From the NCBI RefSeq assembly GCF_901472495.1, contig NZ_LR590469.1, forward strand, positions 3,968,001 through 4,032,000: 64,000 nt of DNA, written 5' to 3'. Shown piece by piece: positions 34,457 through 42,991 of the stretch (position 1 is its first letter; the number at the start of each line of letters is the position of its first letter). A program made the position numbers and the translations under genes. This DNA is from Yersinia enterocolitica subsp. enterocolitica (GTDB taxonomy: Bacteria; Pseudomonadota; Gammaproteobacteria; Enterobacterales; Enterobacteriaceae). Under the pieces are notes generated by a model. The model did no database searches and was not told where the DNA came from. It saw only the letters and a program-made list of their open reading frames with translations.

Positions 34457-35710
34457 ATGGTGGGATACAGAATACCTATCACGCTCGGTAATATTGAGCC
34501 ACTCGCCTATAAACCATACCAACCCGGTAAAATGGCGTTGGTTTGCGAGGGCGGCGGGCAGCGGGGAATTTTTACAGCCGGTGTGCTGGATGAATTCCAG
34601 CGCGCCCGCTTTAACCCTTTTGATCTGATGATCGGCACCTCTGCGGGCGCGCAAAATCTCTCTGCTTTTATCTGCGGCCAACCCGGCTACGCGCGGCGCG
34701 TGATTACCCGTTATACCACTACAGCTAACTTCTTTAATCCACTGCGTTTTGTGCGTGGCGGTCATCTGATTGATCTCGATTGGCTGGTGGATATCACCTC
34801 ACAACAATTGCCATTGGCAATGGATCAAGCCGAACAGCATCTACGCGAGGGCCGTGAGTTTCTCATGTGTGCTTGCCGCAGTGATGATTTCGAACCTACC
34901 TATATCTCTCCGACGAAAGAAAGCTGGTTACCGGCGATTAAGGCTTCCAGTGCTATTCCGGGCCTATATCGGCAAGGAGTTGATTTAGATGGGGTAAGTT
35001 ATCTTGATGGCGGTATTAGTGATGCTATTCCGGTTGAAGAAGCTTATCGCCGTGGGGCCGATACGATTGTCGTTATCCGCACTGTACCTTCGCAGGCTTA
35101 TTACACGCCGCAATGGATGAAGCGAATGGAGCATTGGCTGAGTGAGAGTAGCTTGCAGCAACTGGTGCGAATTATGCAGCAGCATGAGCAGAGTTATCAT
35201 CGTATTCAGCAATTTATTGAAAAACCGCCGGGTGACTTGCGCATTTTCGAGATTTTCCCGCCTAAGCCGCTGGCCAGTAATGCTTTGGGGAGTCGAATCC
35301 CTGCGTTGAATCGGGACTATCATTTAGGGCGTCGCTGTGGCCGCTATTTTCTGGCAACCGTAGGGCACTGGCTACTACCGCGAGATCAGCAAGATCAGTC
35401 TGAGATCAACAGTGGAAAAACGTCGATCCCCCTTTCCCGCCGAATGATCCAGCCGCAAGATATTAACCAGCCAGATGATATGGCTGACTTGATTGACAAT
35501 GATGATTCTTCATTTGCTATCACTCAATCACCGGAGATTACCGCGCCTGCAAATGCTACAAAAGCCTCGGATCATCATCTTCCACCTCAGATGACGGTAG
35601 CAGACAGCGGGTTGATTATTCCGACAGTGACTCGGAGCAAGAAAAAGCCATTACAAGCGGAGATTATTTTGCCGTCAGATGTGGCGAAAACCAAGGGTGA
35701 TACCGCGTAA
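34457..35710 (+). CDS. yjjU: Patatin-like phospholipase family protein YjjU
   Basis: 417 residues; E. coli YjjU is 357, the excess being a low-complexity C-terminal tail after about 315 rich in D, Q, S and P. Patatin motifs: oxyanion CEGGGQRGIFTAG at about 26-38, nucleophile Ser in GTSAGAQN, catalytic Asp in YLDGGISDAIP. Probable esterase; substrate unknown. Its stop overlaps the yjjV start (TAATG). Confidence 0.92.
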   Translation: MVGYRIPITLGNIEPLAYKPYQPGKMALVCEGGGQRGIFTAGVLDEFQRARFNPFDLMIGTSAGAQNLSAFICGQPGYARRVITRYTTTANFFNPLRFVRGGHLIDLDWLVDITSQQLPLAMDQAEQHLREGREFLMCACRSDDFEPTYISPTKESWLPAIKASSAIPGLYRQGVDLDGVSYLDGGISDAIPVEEAYRRGADTIVVIRTVPSQAYYTPQWMKRMEHWLSESSLQQLVRIMQQHEQSYHRIQQFIEKPPGDLRIFEIFPPKPLASNALGSRIPALNRDYHLGRRCGRYFLATVGHWLLPRDQQDQSEINSGKTSIPLSRRMIQPQDINQPDDMADLIDNDDSSFAITQSPEITAPANATKASDHHLPPQMTVADSGLIIPTVTRSKKKPLQAEIILPSDVAKTKGDTA

Positions 35711-36528
35711 TGGCAGTGATTAGCGGGCAAATGCCCTATTTTATCGATACACATTGTCACTTTGATTTTCCCCCTTTCCGTGGTGCGGAAGTGGCCAGCT
35801 TATTGAGTGCTGGGCAAGCGAATGTTAGACAAATTATTGTGCCTGCCGTCAGTGCGGATTATTTCCCGCGTATTCTCGATTTGGCAGCGAATTATCCGCC
35901 ATTATTTGCCGCACTGGGCATGCATCCGCTTTATATTGCGCAGCATCAAGACGCCGCTTTAGCCACCCTGGCCTCAGCACTGGCGATTAAAACAGAAAAA
36001 TTGGTGGCGGTGGGGGAGATTGGCCTGGATCTCTATATGGATGAGCCGCAGTTACCCCGGCAATTGGCACTCTTGAACGCCCAGTTAAAATTGGCCAAAC
36101 AGTATGATCTTCCAGTAATTTTGCATTCGCGTCGTTCGCACGATCAGCTGGCTTCAGCATTGCGTAAAGCTGCCTTGCCACGTACGGGAGTGGTTCACGG
36201 CTTTGCGGGTAGTTTAGCTCAGGCACAGGCATTCATTCGCTTGGGTTATTATATTGGGGTGGGCGGAACCATCACTTATGAGCGGGCGCAGAAAACCCGT
36301 AATGTCATGGCGGCATTACCGTTATCTGCATTATTACTGGAGACAGACGCGCCGGATATGCCACTAGCTGGTTTTCAAGGTCAACCCAATCGACCAGAGC
36401 GAGCGGCTAATGTATTCGCTGCATTGTGTGAGTTACGTCAAGAAGCACCACTCGATATTGCTACTCAGCTTTTGCTCAATAGCCAGCGTTTATTTCATTT
36501 ACCTTCAGCCGATCAATCCACACTTTAG
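35710..36528 (+). CDS. yjjV: TatD-family metal-dependent hydrolase YjjV
   Basis: 272 residues. Metal ligands: DTHCHFDFPP near residue 11, GEIGLDLY (Glu) near 103, HSRRSHD, VVHGFAGS and ETDAPDMPL. A TatD-type amidohydrolase/DNase; physiological substrate unclear. Start at 35710 overlaps the yjjU stop; an in-frame ATG at 35731 preceded by GCGGG is equally close to the E. coli N-terminus. Confidence 0.92.
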   Translation: MAVISGQMPYFIDTHCHFDFPPFRGAEVASLLSAGQANVRQIIVPAVSADYFPRILDLAANYPPLFAALGMHPLYIAQHQDAALATLASALAIKTEKLVAVGEIGLDLYMDEPQLPRQLALLNAQLKLAKQYDLPVILHSRRSHDQLASALRKAALPRTGVVHGFAGSLAQAQAFIRLGYYIGVGGTITYERAQKTRNVMAALPLSALLLETDAPDMPLAGFQGQPNRPERAANVFAALCELRQEAPLDIATQLLLNSQRLFHLPSADQSTL

Positions 36529-36591
36529 GTTTTGACGCTCCCATACAAACCACGCTAATAGTTAGCAAAATACGCGTTCTTACCATTTTGA

Positions 36592-36685
36592 TGTGATATC
36601 CGTCACGTTAATAGCTTTGCGGTTACTTTTAGTTGTGTTTATTTGTGACAGAGATTGTTTGATCACCAGATCATGCCGGTATAAT
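36592..36685 (+). promoter_or_regulatory. Promoter region of the nucleoside transporter with two CRP-like sites
   Basis: TGTGATATCCGTCACG at 36592-36607 (9 of 10 consensus positions) and a weaker TGTGA half-site at 36642, 50 bases on. A -10 TATAAT at 36680-36685 puts the sites near -92 and -42, like the CRP pair of E. coli deoP2 and other CytR/CRP promoters. Motif-based prediction. Confidence 0.5.
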
Positions 36686-36729
36686 CCACCAACATTATTT
36701 TAATACAAATTATTAACAGGATTATCGGC

Positions 36730-38001
36730 ATGCTCATGAGTTTGGTCGGAATGGCAGTACTGATATTAATAGCCGTACTTCTTTCAAGTAATTTTAGGGC
36801 GATTAATATTCGCACTGTAGTTGGGGCATTTATTATTCAGGTCGGCATTGGCGCGCTGGTTTTATATGTACCGGTAGGGCGTCGTATTCTGGGTGGCATG
36901 TCTGAAGGCGTCGCGAATGTTATTGCTTACGGCAATGACGGGATTTCATTTATGTTTGGCGGTTTGGTTTCCGACAAAATGTTTGAAGTTTTTGGCGGTG
37001 GCGGTTTTGTATTTGCCTTGCGAGTCTTGCCCGTCATTGTATTCTTCTCCTCATTAATCGCCGTTTTATATTATATCGGCGTTATGCAATTGGTGATTAA
37101 AGTCTTGGGTGGTGGATTACAAAAACTATTGGGGACTTCGCGTACTGAATCTCTTTCTGCCACAGCCAATATTTTTGTCGGCCAGACTGAAGCCCCATTA
37201 GTGGTGCGCCCCTATATTGCCACCATGACCCAATCCGAATTATTTGCGGTAATGTGCGGTGGTTTGGCTTCGGTCGCCGGTTCTGTATTAGCCGGTTATG
37301 CGCAAATGGGTGTGCCGTTGGAATATCTGATTGCCGCCTCCTTTATGGCTGCACCTGGTGGGTTATTGTTTGCCAAACTGATGGTGCCAGAGACCGAAAA
37401 AACCCGTGATAATGTTGATGCGGCCACACTGATTGCTGAAGATGACCGACCGGCTAACATCATTGATGCTGCGGCGTCTGGCGCGGCGTCGGGTCTACAA
37501 TTGGCACTGAATGTCGGGGCGATGCTACTGGCCTTTATTGCATTGATTGCATTGCTAAATGGTATTCTGGGCGGCATCGGCGGCTGGTTCGACTATCCGC
37601 AACTTTCGATGGAATTGATTTTGGGCTGGGTATTCTCACCAATTGCATATCTGATCGGTATTCCGTGGAGCGAGGCGATGGTGGCAGGTTCCTTTATCGG
37701 CCAGAAGATCATTGTGAATGAATTCGTGGCATTTATGAATTTCGGTCAGTATCTACAGGCCGAAGAGCTGGTGCGCTCTGCCGGTTTGCAGGTGCTTTCT
37801 GAACATTCTAAAGCCATTATTTCCTTCGCGCTGTGTGGTTTTGCCAACTTATCCTCTGTCGCCATCTTGTTGGGTGGATTAGGTAGCATGGCCCCTAACC
37901 GCCGCCACGATATCGCGCGCTTTGGTTTAAAGGCGGTGGCGGCAGGTACTTTATCGAACTTGATGAGTGCCACCATCGCCGGCTTTTTCCTGGCATTATA
38001 A
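36730..38001 (+). CDS. Concentrative nucleoside transporter (NupC/NupX family)
   Basis: Proton-coupled nucleoside importer, 423 residues, about 8-10 membrane helices. CNT signatures: FVFALRVLPVIVFFSSL near 98, the helix-hairpin GQTEAPLVVRPY near 150, and GGLASVAGSVLAGY near 178; C-terminal gating part GFANLSSVAILLGGLG. Closest in character to NupX (YeiJ/YeiM). It feeds substrates to the deo enzymes downstream, though a 379-base gap with its own promoter elements separates them. Confidence 0.9.
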   Translation: MLMSLVGMAVLILIAVLLSSNFRAINIRTVVGAFIIQVGIGALVLYVPVGRRILGGMSEGVANVIAYGNDGISFMFGGLVSDKMFEVFGGGGFVFALRVLPVIVFFSSLIAVLYYIGVMQLVIKVLGGGLQKLLGTSRTESLSATANIFVGQTEAPLVVRPYIATMTQSELFAVMCGGLASVAGSVLAGYAQMGVPLEYLIAASFMAAPGGLLFAKLMVPETEKTRDNVDAATLIAEDDRPANIIDAAASGAASGLQLALNVGAMLLAFIALIALLNGILGGIGGWFDYPQLSMELILGWVFSPIAYLIGIPWSEAMVAGSFIGQKIIVNEFVAFMNFGQYLQAEELVRSAGLQVLSEHSKAIISFALCGFANLSSVAILLGGLGSMAPNRRHDIARFGLKAVAAGTLSNLMSATIAGFFLAL

Positions 38002-38009
38002 TTTTGCCC

Positions 38010-38036
38010 ATGGGCCATCTTGATGAGATGGCCCAT
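38010..38036 (+). terminator. Perfect hairpin after the nucleoside transporter gene
   Basis: ATGGGCCATCT-TGATG-AGATGGCCCAT, an 11-base perfect stem 9 bases past the stop. No T-run follows, so termination may be incomplete, which would allow read-through into deoC. Confidence 0.55.
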
Positions 38037-38117
38037 AATCCTGCGTATTTTCCGCCCATAAGCTATCCTTGATGCGAGTGGGCGTTTACTGGCTGAAAGC
38101 TATAAATCAGGTTATTT

Positions 38118-38212
38118 TGTGACTCTAATCACATATAATATCGGCGCGTTACAAGTTACTATTGATTAATGTGAATTTGAACACATCTCATGTGCTGATA
38201 ACGTGTTCAAAT
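38118..38212 (+). promoter_or_regulatory. deo operon control region: paired CRP sites and an inverted repeat
   Basis: TGTGACTCTAATCACA at 38118-38133 is a perfect CRP half-site pair; TGTGAATTTGAACACA at 38170-38185 differs at one base. Centres are 52 bases apart, as at E. coli deoP2 where CytR binds between. The second site overlaps a 10-base inverted repeat ATTTGAACAC/GTGTTCAAAT (38175-38184 and 38203-38212), a candidate operator unlike the E. coli DeoR site. A TATAAT at 38134 abuts the first CRP site and would be blocked by it. Confidence 0.6.
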
Positions 38213-38380
38213 AGAGCTATAAGTTAGTGCGGTGAGATGGATCTCAATTGCCACCCAGATGGGGCTATCTTCAAGGAACCAAGTCCGCTCGCCAACGTAT
38301 TGAGCTTAGAACCATTCGGCTCATAAATAAATGCTCAGCTTTGGCAAGGTGCTGGGGCTGAAATAGTGTTGGAGAGTTTT

Positions 38381-39178
38381 ATGACCGATTTAACCGCCTG
38401 CGCGAATCTCAATGATTATGCCAAACGCGCGCTGAGTTTAATGGATTTAACCACCCTGAATGACGACGATACCGACGATAAGGTTATTGCTCTGTGTCAT
38501 CAGGCTAAAAGCCCTGCCGGTAATACCGCGGCAATCTGTATTTATCCTCGCTTTATTCCTATTGCGCGTAAAACATTACGTGAGCAGGGAACGTCTGAAA
38601 TCCGCATAGCAACGGTCACCAATTTCCCTCACGGCAATGATGATATTGCCATCGCGCTGGCTGAAACCCGTGCGGCGATTGCCTATGGTGCTGATGAAGT
38701 GGATGTGGTTTTCCCCTATCGCGCCTTAATGGCCGGTAACGATAAAGTCGGTTTTGAATTGGTGAAACAGTGCAAAGAAGCCTGTGCTGACGCCAATGTA
38801 TTGCTGAAAGTTATCATCGAAACCGGTGAGTTGAAGCAGGAACATTTGATTCGTCAGGCCTCCGAGATTGCTATCAATGCTGGGGCTGATTTCATCAAAA
38901 CCTCCACCGGTAAAGTGCCAGTTAATGCCACGTTGGAAAGTGCTGGCATCATGATGCGTACCATTCGTGACTTGGGTGTGGCGAAAACAGTTGGTTTTAA
39001 ACCTGCGGGTGGTGTGCGCACCGCGGAAGACGCGGCACAATTCCTACAGTTGGCGGATCAATTGATGGGTGAAGGCTGGGCTGATGCTCGCCACTTCCGT
39101 TTCGGTGCTTCCAGTCTGTTAGGTAGCTTGTTGACGACATTGGGTCATCAGAGCAACAGCAAAACTACCGGCTACTAA
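38381..39178 (+). CDS. deoC: Deoxyribose-phosphate aldolase
   Basis: Cleaves deoxyribose-5-phosphate to acetaldehyde and glyceraldehyde-3-phosphate. 265 residues from the ATG at 38381 (TTGGAGAG upstream; MTDL matches the known start). Schiff-base Lys in FIKTSTGK and the partner Lys in NVLLKVIIETGEL are present. First gene of deoCABD. Confidence 0.96.
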   Translation: MTDLTACANLNDYAKRALSLMDLTTLNDDDTDDKVIALCHQAKSPAGNTAAICIYPRFIPIARKTLREQGTSEIRIATVTNFPHGNDDIAIALAETRAAIAYGADEVDVVFPYRALMAGNDKVGFELVKQCKEACADANVLLKVIIETGELKQEHLIRQASEIAINAGADFIKTSTGKVPVNATLESAGIMMRTIRDLGVAKTVGFKPAGGVRTAEDAAQFLQLADQLMGEGWADARHFRFGASSLLGSLLTTLGHQSNSKTTGY

Positions 39179-39265
39179 TCATTATCTCAGTCATTGAACT
39201 GAGCAGATGCACTGCGGGCTATTTTGTCCGCTGTGCTGCTTTTATTTCATAAGCAGGGGGATACC

Positions 39266-40588
39266 TTGTTTCTCGCACAAGAAATTATCCGTAAAAAACG
39301 TGACGGCCAGGCACTGAGCGAAGAAGAGATTCGTTTCTTTATTAATGGCATTCGCGATAACGTGGTTTCCGAAGGGCAAATTGCTGCTCTGGCGATGACC
39401 ATTTATTTCCATGATATGAGCATGCCAGAACGTGTGGCGCTCACTATGGCAATGCGTGATTCTGGCACTGTGCTGAACTGGAAGAGCCTAAACCTTAATG
39501 GCCCGATGGTGGACAAGCACTCCACCGGCGGCGTGGGTGATGTGACTTCCTTGATGCTCGGCCCAATGGTAGCGGCCTGCGGCGGCTATGTACCGATGAT
39601 CTCGGGTCGTGGCTTGGGTCATACCGGCGGAACATTGGACAAACTGGAAGCGATTCCTGGTTTTGATATTTTCCCCGACGACAGCGCCTTTCGCAAAATC
39701 ATTCAGGATGTCGGCGTCGCCATCATCGGGCAAACCAGCTCACTGGCACCGGCGGATAAGCGCTTTTATGCCACTCGCGATATCACTGCCACGGTGGATT
39801 CCATCCCACTGATTACCGCTTCTATTTTGGCTAAAAAACTGGCTGAAGGGTTGGATGCGCTGGTGATGGATGTCAAAGTGGGGTCGGGTGCATTTATGCC
39901 GACTTATCAGTTATCTGAGGACTTGGCCCAGGCCATTGTCAGTGTTGCTAATGGTGCGGGGTGCAAAACCACCGCGCTGCTGACCGACATGAATCAGGTA
40001 TTGGCGTCCAGTGCCGGTAATGCGGTTGAAGTGCGCGAAGCGGTGCGCTTCCTGACTGGCGAATATCGTAACCCGCGTCTGCTGGAAGTCACCATGGCGC
40101 TATGTGTCGAGATGCTGCTATCCGGCGGCTTGGCGCAAAATGATGCCGATGCTCGTGCTAAGCTGCAAGCAGTATTGGATAACGGCAAAGCGGCGGAAAT
40201 CTTCGGTCGCATGGTCGCTGCGCAAAAAGGCCCGAGCGATTTTGTCGAACGCTATGACAGTTACTTGCCAGCCGCCATGTTAAGCAAGCCCGTATTTGCT
40301 GAACGGTCAGGAATTATCACTGCTATGGATACCCGAGCATTAGGTATGGCCGTAGTTTCCCTTGGCGGTGGTCGCCGTCGGGCAACTGATCCTATTGACT
40401 ACAGTGTGGGCCTGACCGAGATGGCCCGCTTGGGAGCCAGTGTTGATGGTCAACAGCCATTAGCGGTGATTCATGCCAACAATGAAGATGACTGGCAGCA
40501 GGCAGCAGATGCAGTACGTGCGGCAATCACATTAGGCCAAAAAGCACCGGAAGAAACCCCGGTGGTTTATCGCCGTATTACTGAATAA
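39266..40588 (+). CDS. deoA: Thymidine phosphorylase, TTG start
   Basis: Phosphorolysis of thymidine/deoxyuridine. 440 residues, the E. coli length, when read from TTG at 39266, which has AGCAGGGGG 5 bases upstream and gives (M)FLAQEIIRKKRDG. A longer frame from ATG at 39224 adds residues absent from the family and has no ribosome site. Motifs KHSTGGVGD near 80 and the conserved GRGLGHTGGTLDKLE near 115 are intact. Confidence 0.96.
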   Translation: MFLAQEIIRKKRDGQALSEEEIRFFINGIRDNVVSEGQIAALAMTIYFHDMSMPERVALTMAMRDSGTVLNWKSLNLNGPMVDKHSTGGVGDVTSLMLGPMVAACGGYVPMISGRGLGHTGGTLDKLEAIPGFDIFPDDSAFRKIIQDVGVAIIGQTSSLAPADKRFYATRDITATVDSIPLITASILAKKLAEGLDALVMDVKVGSGAFMPTYQLSEDLAQAIVSVANGAGCKTTALLTDMNQVLASSAGNAVEVREAVRFLTGEYRNPRLLEVTMALCVEMLLSGGLAQNDADARAKLQAVLDNGKAAEIFGRMVAAQKGPSDFVERYDSYLPAAMLSKPVFAERSGIITAMDTRALGMAVVSLGGGRRRATDPIDYSVGLTEMARLGASVDGQQPLAVIHANNEDDWQQAADAVRAAITLGQKAPEETPVVYRRITE

Positions 40589-40641
40589 ACACCATACTTT
40601 AAAGGTGCCGCACAGTGTGTGAACCTATGCAGGAGAAAATG

Positions 40642-41865
40642 ATGAAACGTACATTTATTATGGTATTAGACTCATTTGGTATCGGCGCTAGCGCTGATGC
40701 TAACAAGTTTGGCGACGAAGGGGCTGACACTCTGGGCCACATCGCCGAGGCCTGCGCCCGTGGTGAAGCCGATATTGGCCGTAGTGGCCCATTGACACTG
40801 CCTAACCTGAGCCGCTTAGGGCTAGGTAAAGCCGCCGAAGAATCTACCGGTAAATTCCCGGTAGGGCTGGATAAGAATGCAGACATCATTGGTGCTTATG
40901 GGTATGCCAGTGAGTTATCTTCCGGTAAAGACACCCCATCGGGTCACTGGGAAATTGCCGGTGTACCGGTGTTATTCGACTGGGGCTATTTCAGTGATGT
41001 GGAGAATAGTTTCCCACAGGAATTGCTGGATAAACTGGTCAAACGCGCTAATTTGCCGGGCTATTTGGGTAATTGCCACTCTTCAGGCACCGTGATTCTT
41101 GATCAACTCGGTGAAGAGCACATGAAAACCGGGAAACCGATTTTCTACACCTCTGCGGACTCGGTGTTCCAGATTGCCTGTCATGAAGAGACTTTTGGGC
41201 TGGATCGCCTGTATGAACTGTGCGAAATCGCGCGCGAAGAGCTGACTGAAGGCGGTTACAATATTGGCCGTGTGATTGCGCGCCCATTCATTGGTGATAA
41301 GCCAGGTAACTTCCAGCGCACCGGTAACCGCCACGATTTGGCAGTTGAACCGCCAGCACCGACCATGCTGAAAAAACTGGTGGATGAAAAGGGCGGCGAA
41401 GTGGTTTCTATTGGTAAAATTGCCGATATCTATGCCCATGTCGGCATCACGCAGAAAGTGAAGGCGACCGGTCTGGATGCCCTGTTTGATGCCACCATCG
41501 AAGAGATGAAAAAAGCCGGTGACAACACCATCGTTTTCACTAACTTTGTTGATTTTGACTCTTCTTATGGTCATCGTCGCGATGTTGCCGGTTATGCCGC
41601 TGCGCTGGAATTGTTTGACCGTCGCTTGCCAGAACTGATGGCGCTAGTGAAAGAAGATGACATTCTGATCCTGACGGCTGACCACGGTTGCGACCCAACC
41701 TGGCCGGGCACCGATCATACCCGTGAGCATATTCCTGTCTTGGTCTATGGGCCGAAAGTGAAACCAGGTTCACTGGGCCACCGTGAGACATTTGCTGATA
41801 TTGGGCAGACAGTTGCCAAGTATTTTGACCTTTCCCCAATGGATTACGGGAAGAATATGCTGTAA
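40642..41865 (+). CDS. deoB: Phosphopentomutase
   Basis: Converts (deoxy)ribose-1-phosphate to the 5-phosphate. 407 residues from ATG at 40642 (AGGAGA upstream), the same length as E. coli DeoB. Alkaline-phosphatase fold metal ligands: Asp in VLDSFGIG, Asp/His in VDFDSS and LTADHGCDPT, and H in GTDHTREH. The catalytic Thr lies in the SSGKDTPSGHWE motif. Confidence 0.96.
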   Translation: MKRTFIMVLDSFGIGASADANKFGDEGADTLGHIAEACARGEADIGRSGPLTLPNLSRLGLGKAAEESTGKFPVGLDKNADIIGAYGYASELSSGKDTPSGHWEIAGVPVLFDWGYFSDVENSFPQELLDKLVKRANLPGYLGNCHSSGTVILDQLGEEHMKTGKPIFYTSADSVFQIACHEETFGLDRLYELCEIAREELTEGGYNIGRVIARPFIGDKPGNFQRTGNRHDLAVEPPAPTMLKKLVDEKGGEVVSIGKIADIYAHVGITQKVKATGLDALFDATIEEMKKAGDNTIVFTNFVDFDSSYGHRRDVAGYAAALELFDRRLPELMALVKEDDILILTADHGCDPTWPGTDHTREHIPVLVYGPKVKPGSLGHRETFADIGQTVAKYFDLSPMDYGKNML

Positions 41866-42088
41866 GTCATTCAGCTAAGCTGAGCGTGCCATTTTGAACT
41901 TGGGCAGTGCTCGCCCTCCTCACGTACTGCGTGTACGCTCCGGGGGCTGTGCGCTGGCCGTGTCCAAACTGTCTGTGCTCATCTACGCTGGTGATGGCTG
42001 ATTTTCTCTGAACTGTGCAAAGTAGCTCAAACCTAAAGACAGTTTGGTAATATAAATTTTAATTCTCTGATTTTTAAGGAAAGTGATT
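41866..42088. other. deoB-deoD spacer with a probable dispersed repeat
   Basis: 223 bases, longer than usual for this operon. About 41890-41990 is GC-rich and contains the small dyad GTACTGCGTGTAC and partially complementary ends (TTTTGAACTTGG... and ...GTCCAAACTG). The composition differs from the AT-rich 42000-42088 next to deoD. Looks like an inserted repeat, but a second copy is not in the window. Confidence 0.35.
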
Positions 42089-42814
42089 ATGGCAACGCCA
42101 CATATTAATGCAGAAATGGGTGATTTTGCTGACGTCGTACTGATGCCAGGGGATCCGCTGCGTGCGAAGCATATCGCAGAAACCTTCCTGAAAGATGTGA
42201 AGCAAGTGAATGATGTGCGTGGCATGTTGGGTTTCACTGGCACCTATAAAGGGCGCAAAATTTCAGTGATGGGTCATGGTATGGGGATCCCTTCTTGCTC
42301 CATTTACGCGAAAGAGCTGATCACTGATTTTGGCGTGAAGAAAATCATCCGCGTGGGTTCCTGCGGTGCGGTGCGTGAAGACGTTAAGCTGCGCGATGTG
42401 GTTATCGGCATGGGCGCTTGTACTGATTCTAAAGTGAACCGCCTGCGCTTTAAAGACCACGACTATGCGGCGATTGCTGATTTCGATATGACTCGCAATG
42501 CAGTTGATGCGGCAAAAGCGAAAGGTCTGAATGTTCGTGTGGGCAACTTATTCTCTGCAGATCTATTCTATACGCCAGATCCGCAAATGTTTGATGTCAT
42601 GAAAAAATACGGCATCCTGGGCGTGGAAATGGAAGCGGCAGGTATCTATGGTGTTGCTGCTGAATTTGGCGCGAAAGCCCTGACTATCTGTACTGTATCT
42701 GATCATATAGTTTCCGGTGAACAAACCACCGCCGCTGAGCGCCAGACCACTTTCAACGATATGATTGAGATTGCGTTGGAATCTGTGTTGCTGGGTGATA
42801 AAGAGTCATATTAA
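42089..42814 (+). CDS. deoD: Purine nucleoside phosphorylase, DeoD type
   Basis: Phosphorolysis of purine (deoxy)nucleosides; hexameric family. 241 residues from ATG at 42089 (AAGGA upstream), very close to E. coli DeoD. Phosphate site MPGDPLRAK near 20, GMGIPSCSIY, and catalytic Asp in TVSDHI near 204. Followed by a strong terminator. Confidence 0.97.
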   Translation: MATPHINAEMGDFADVVLMPGDPLRAKHIAETFLKDVKQVNDVRGMLGFTGTYKGRKISVMGHGMGIPSCSIYAKELITDFGVKKIIRVGSCGAVREDVKLRDVVIGMGACTDSKVNRLRFKDHDYAAIADFDMTRNAVDAAKAKGLNVRVGNLFSADLFYTPDPQMFDVMKKYGILGVEMEAAGIYGVAAEFGAKALTICTVSDHIVSGEQTTAAERQTTFNDMIEIALESVLLGDKESY

Positions 42815-42823
42815 CGATATCTT

Positions 42824-42869
42824 ACAGAGCCGTACCACGGTGTGGCGGCTCTGTTCTCAATTGTATTTT
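42824..42869 (+). terminator. Terminator of the deo operon
   Basis: ACAGAGCCG pairs with CGGCTCTGT (42824-42832 with 42846-42854), extended by CCAC/GTGG across a 2-base bulge; a T-rich stretch with TATTTTT follows. Confidence 0.65.
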
Positions 42870-42991
42870 TATCCTCATCTATCTATTCATTAATTTGCTT
42901 ATCTCTGGTATCTAGCCTTTACATATCATAATATTATCGCTATAAATCCATTCATATTTTTATTCATTATTCTATTCACGGAGCTATTCAA

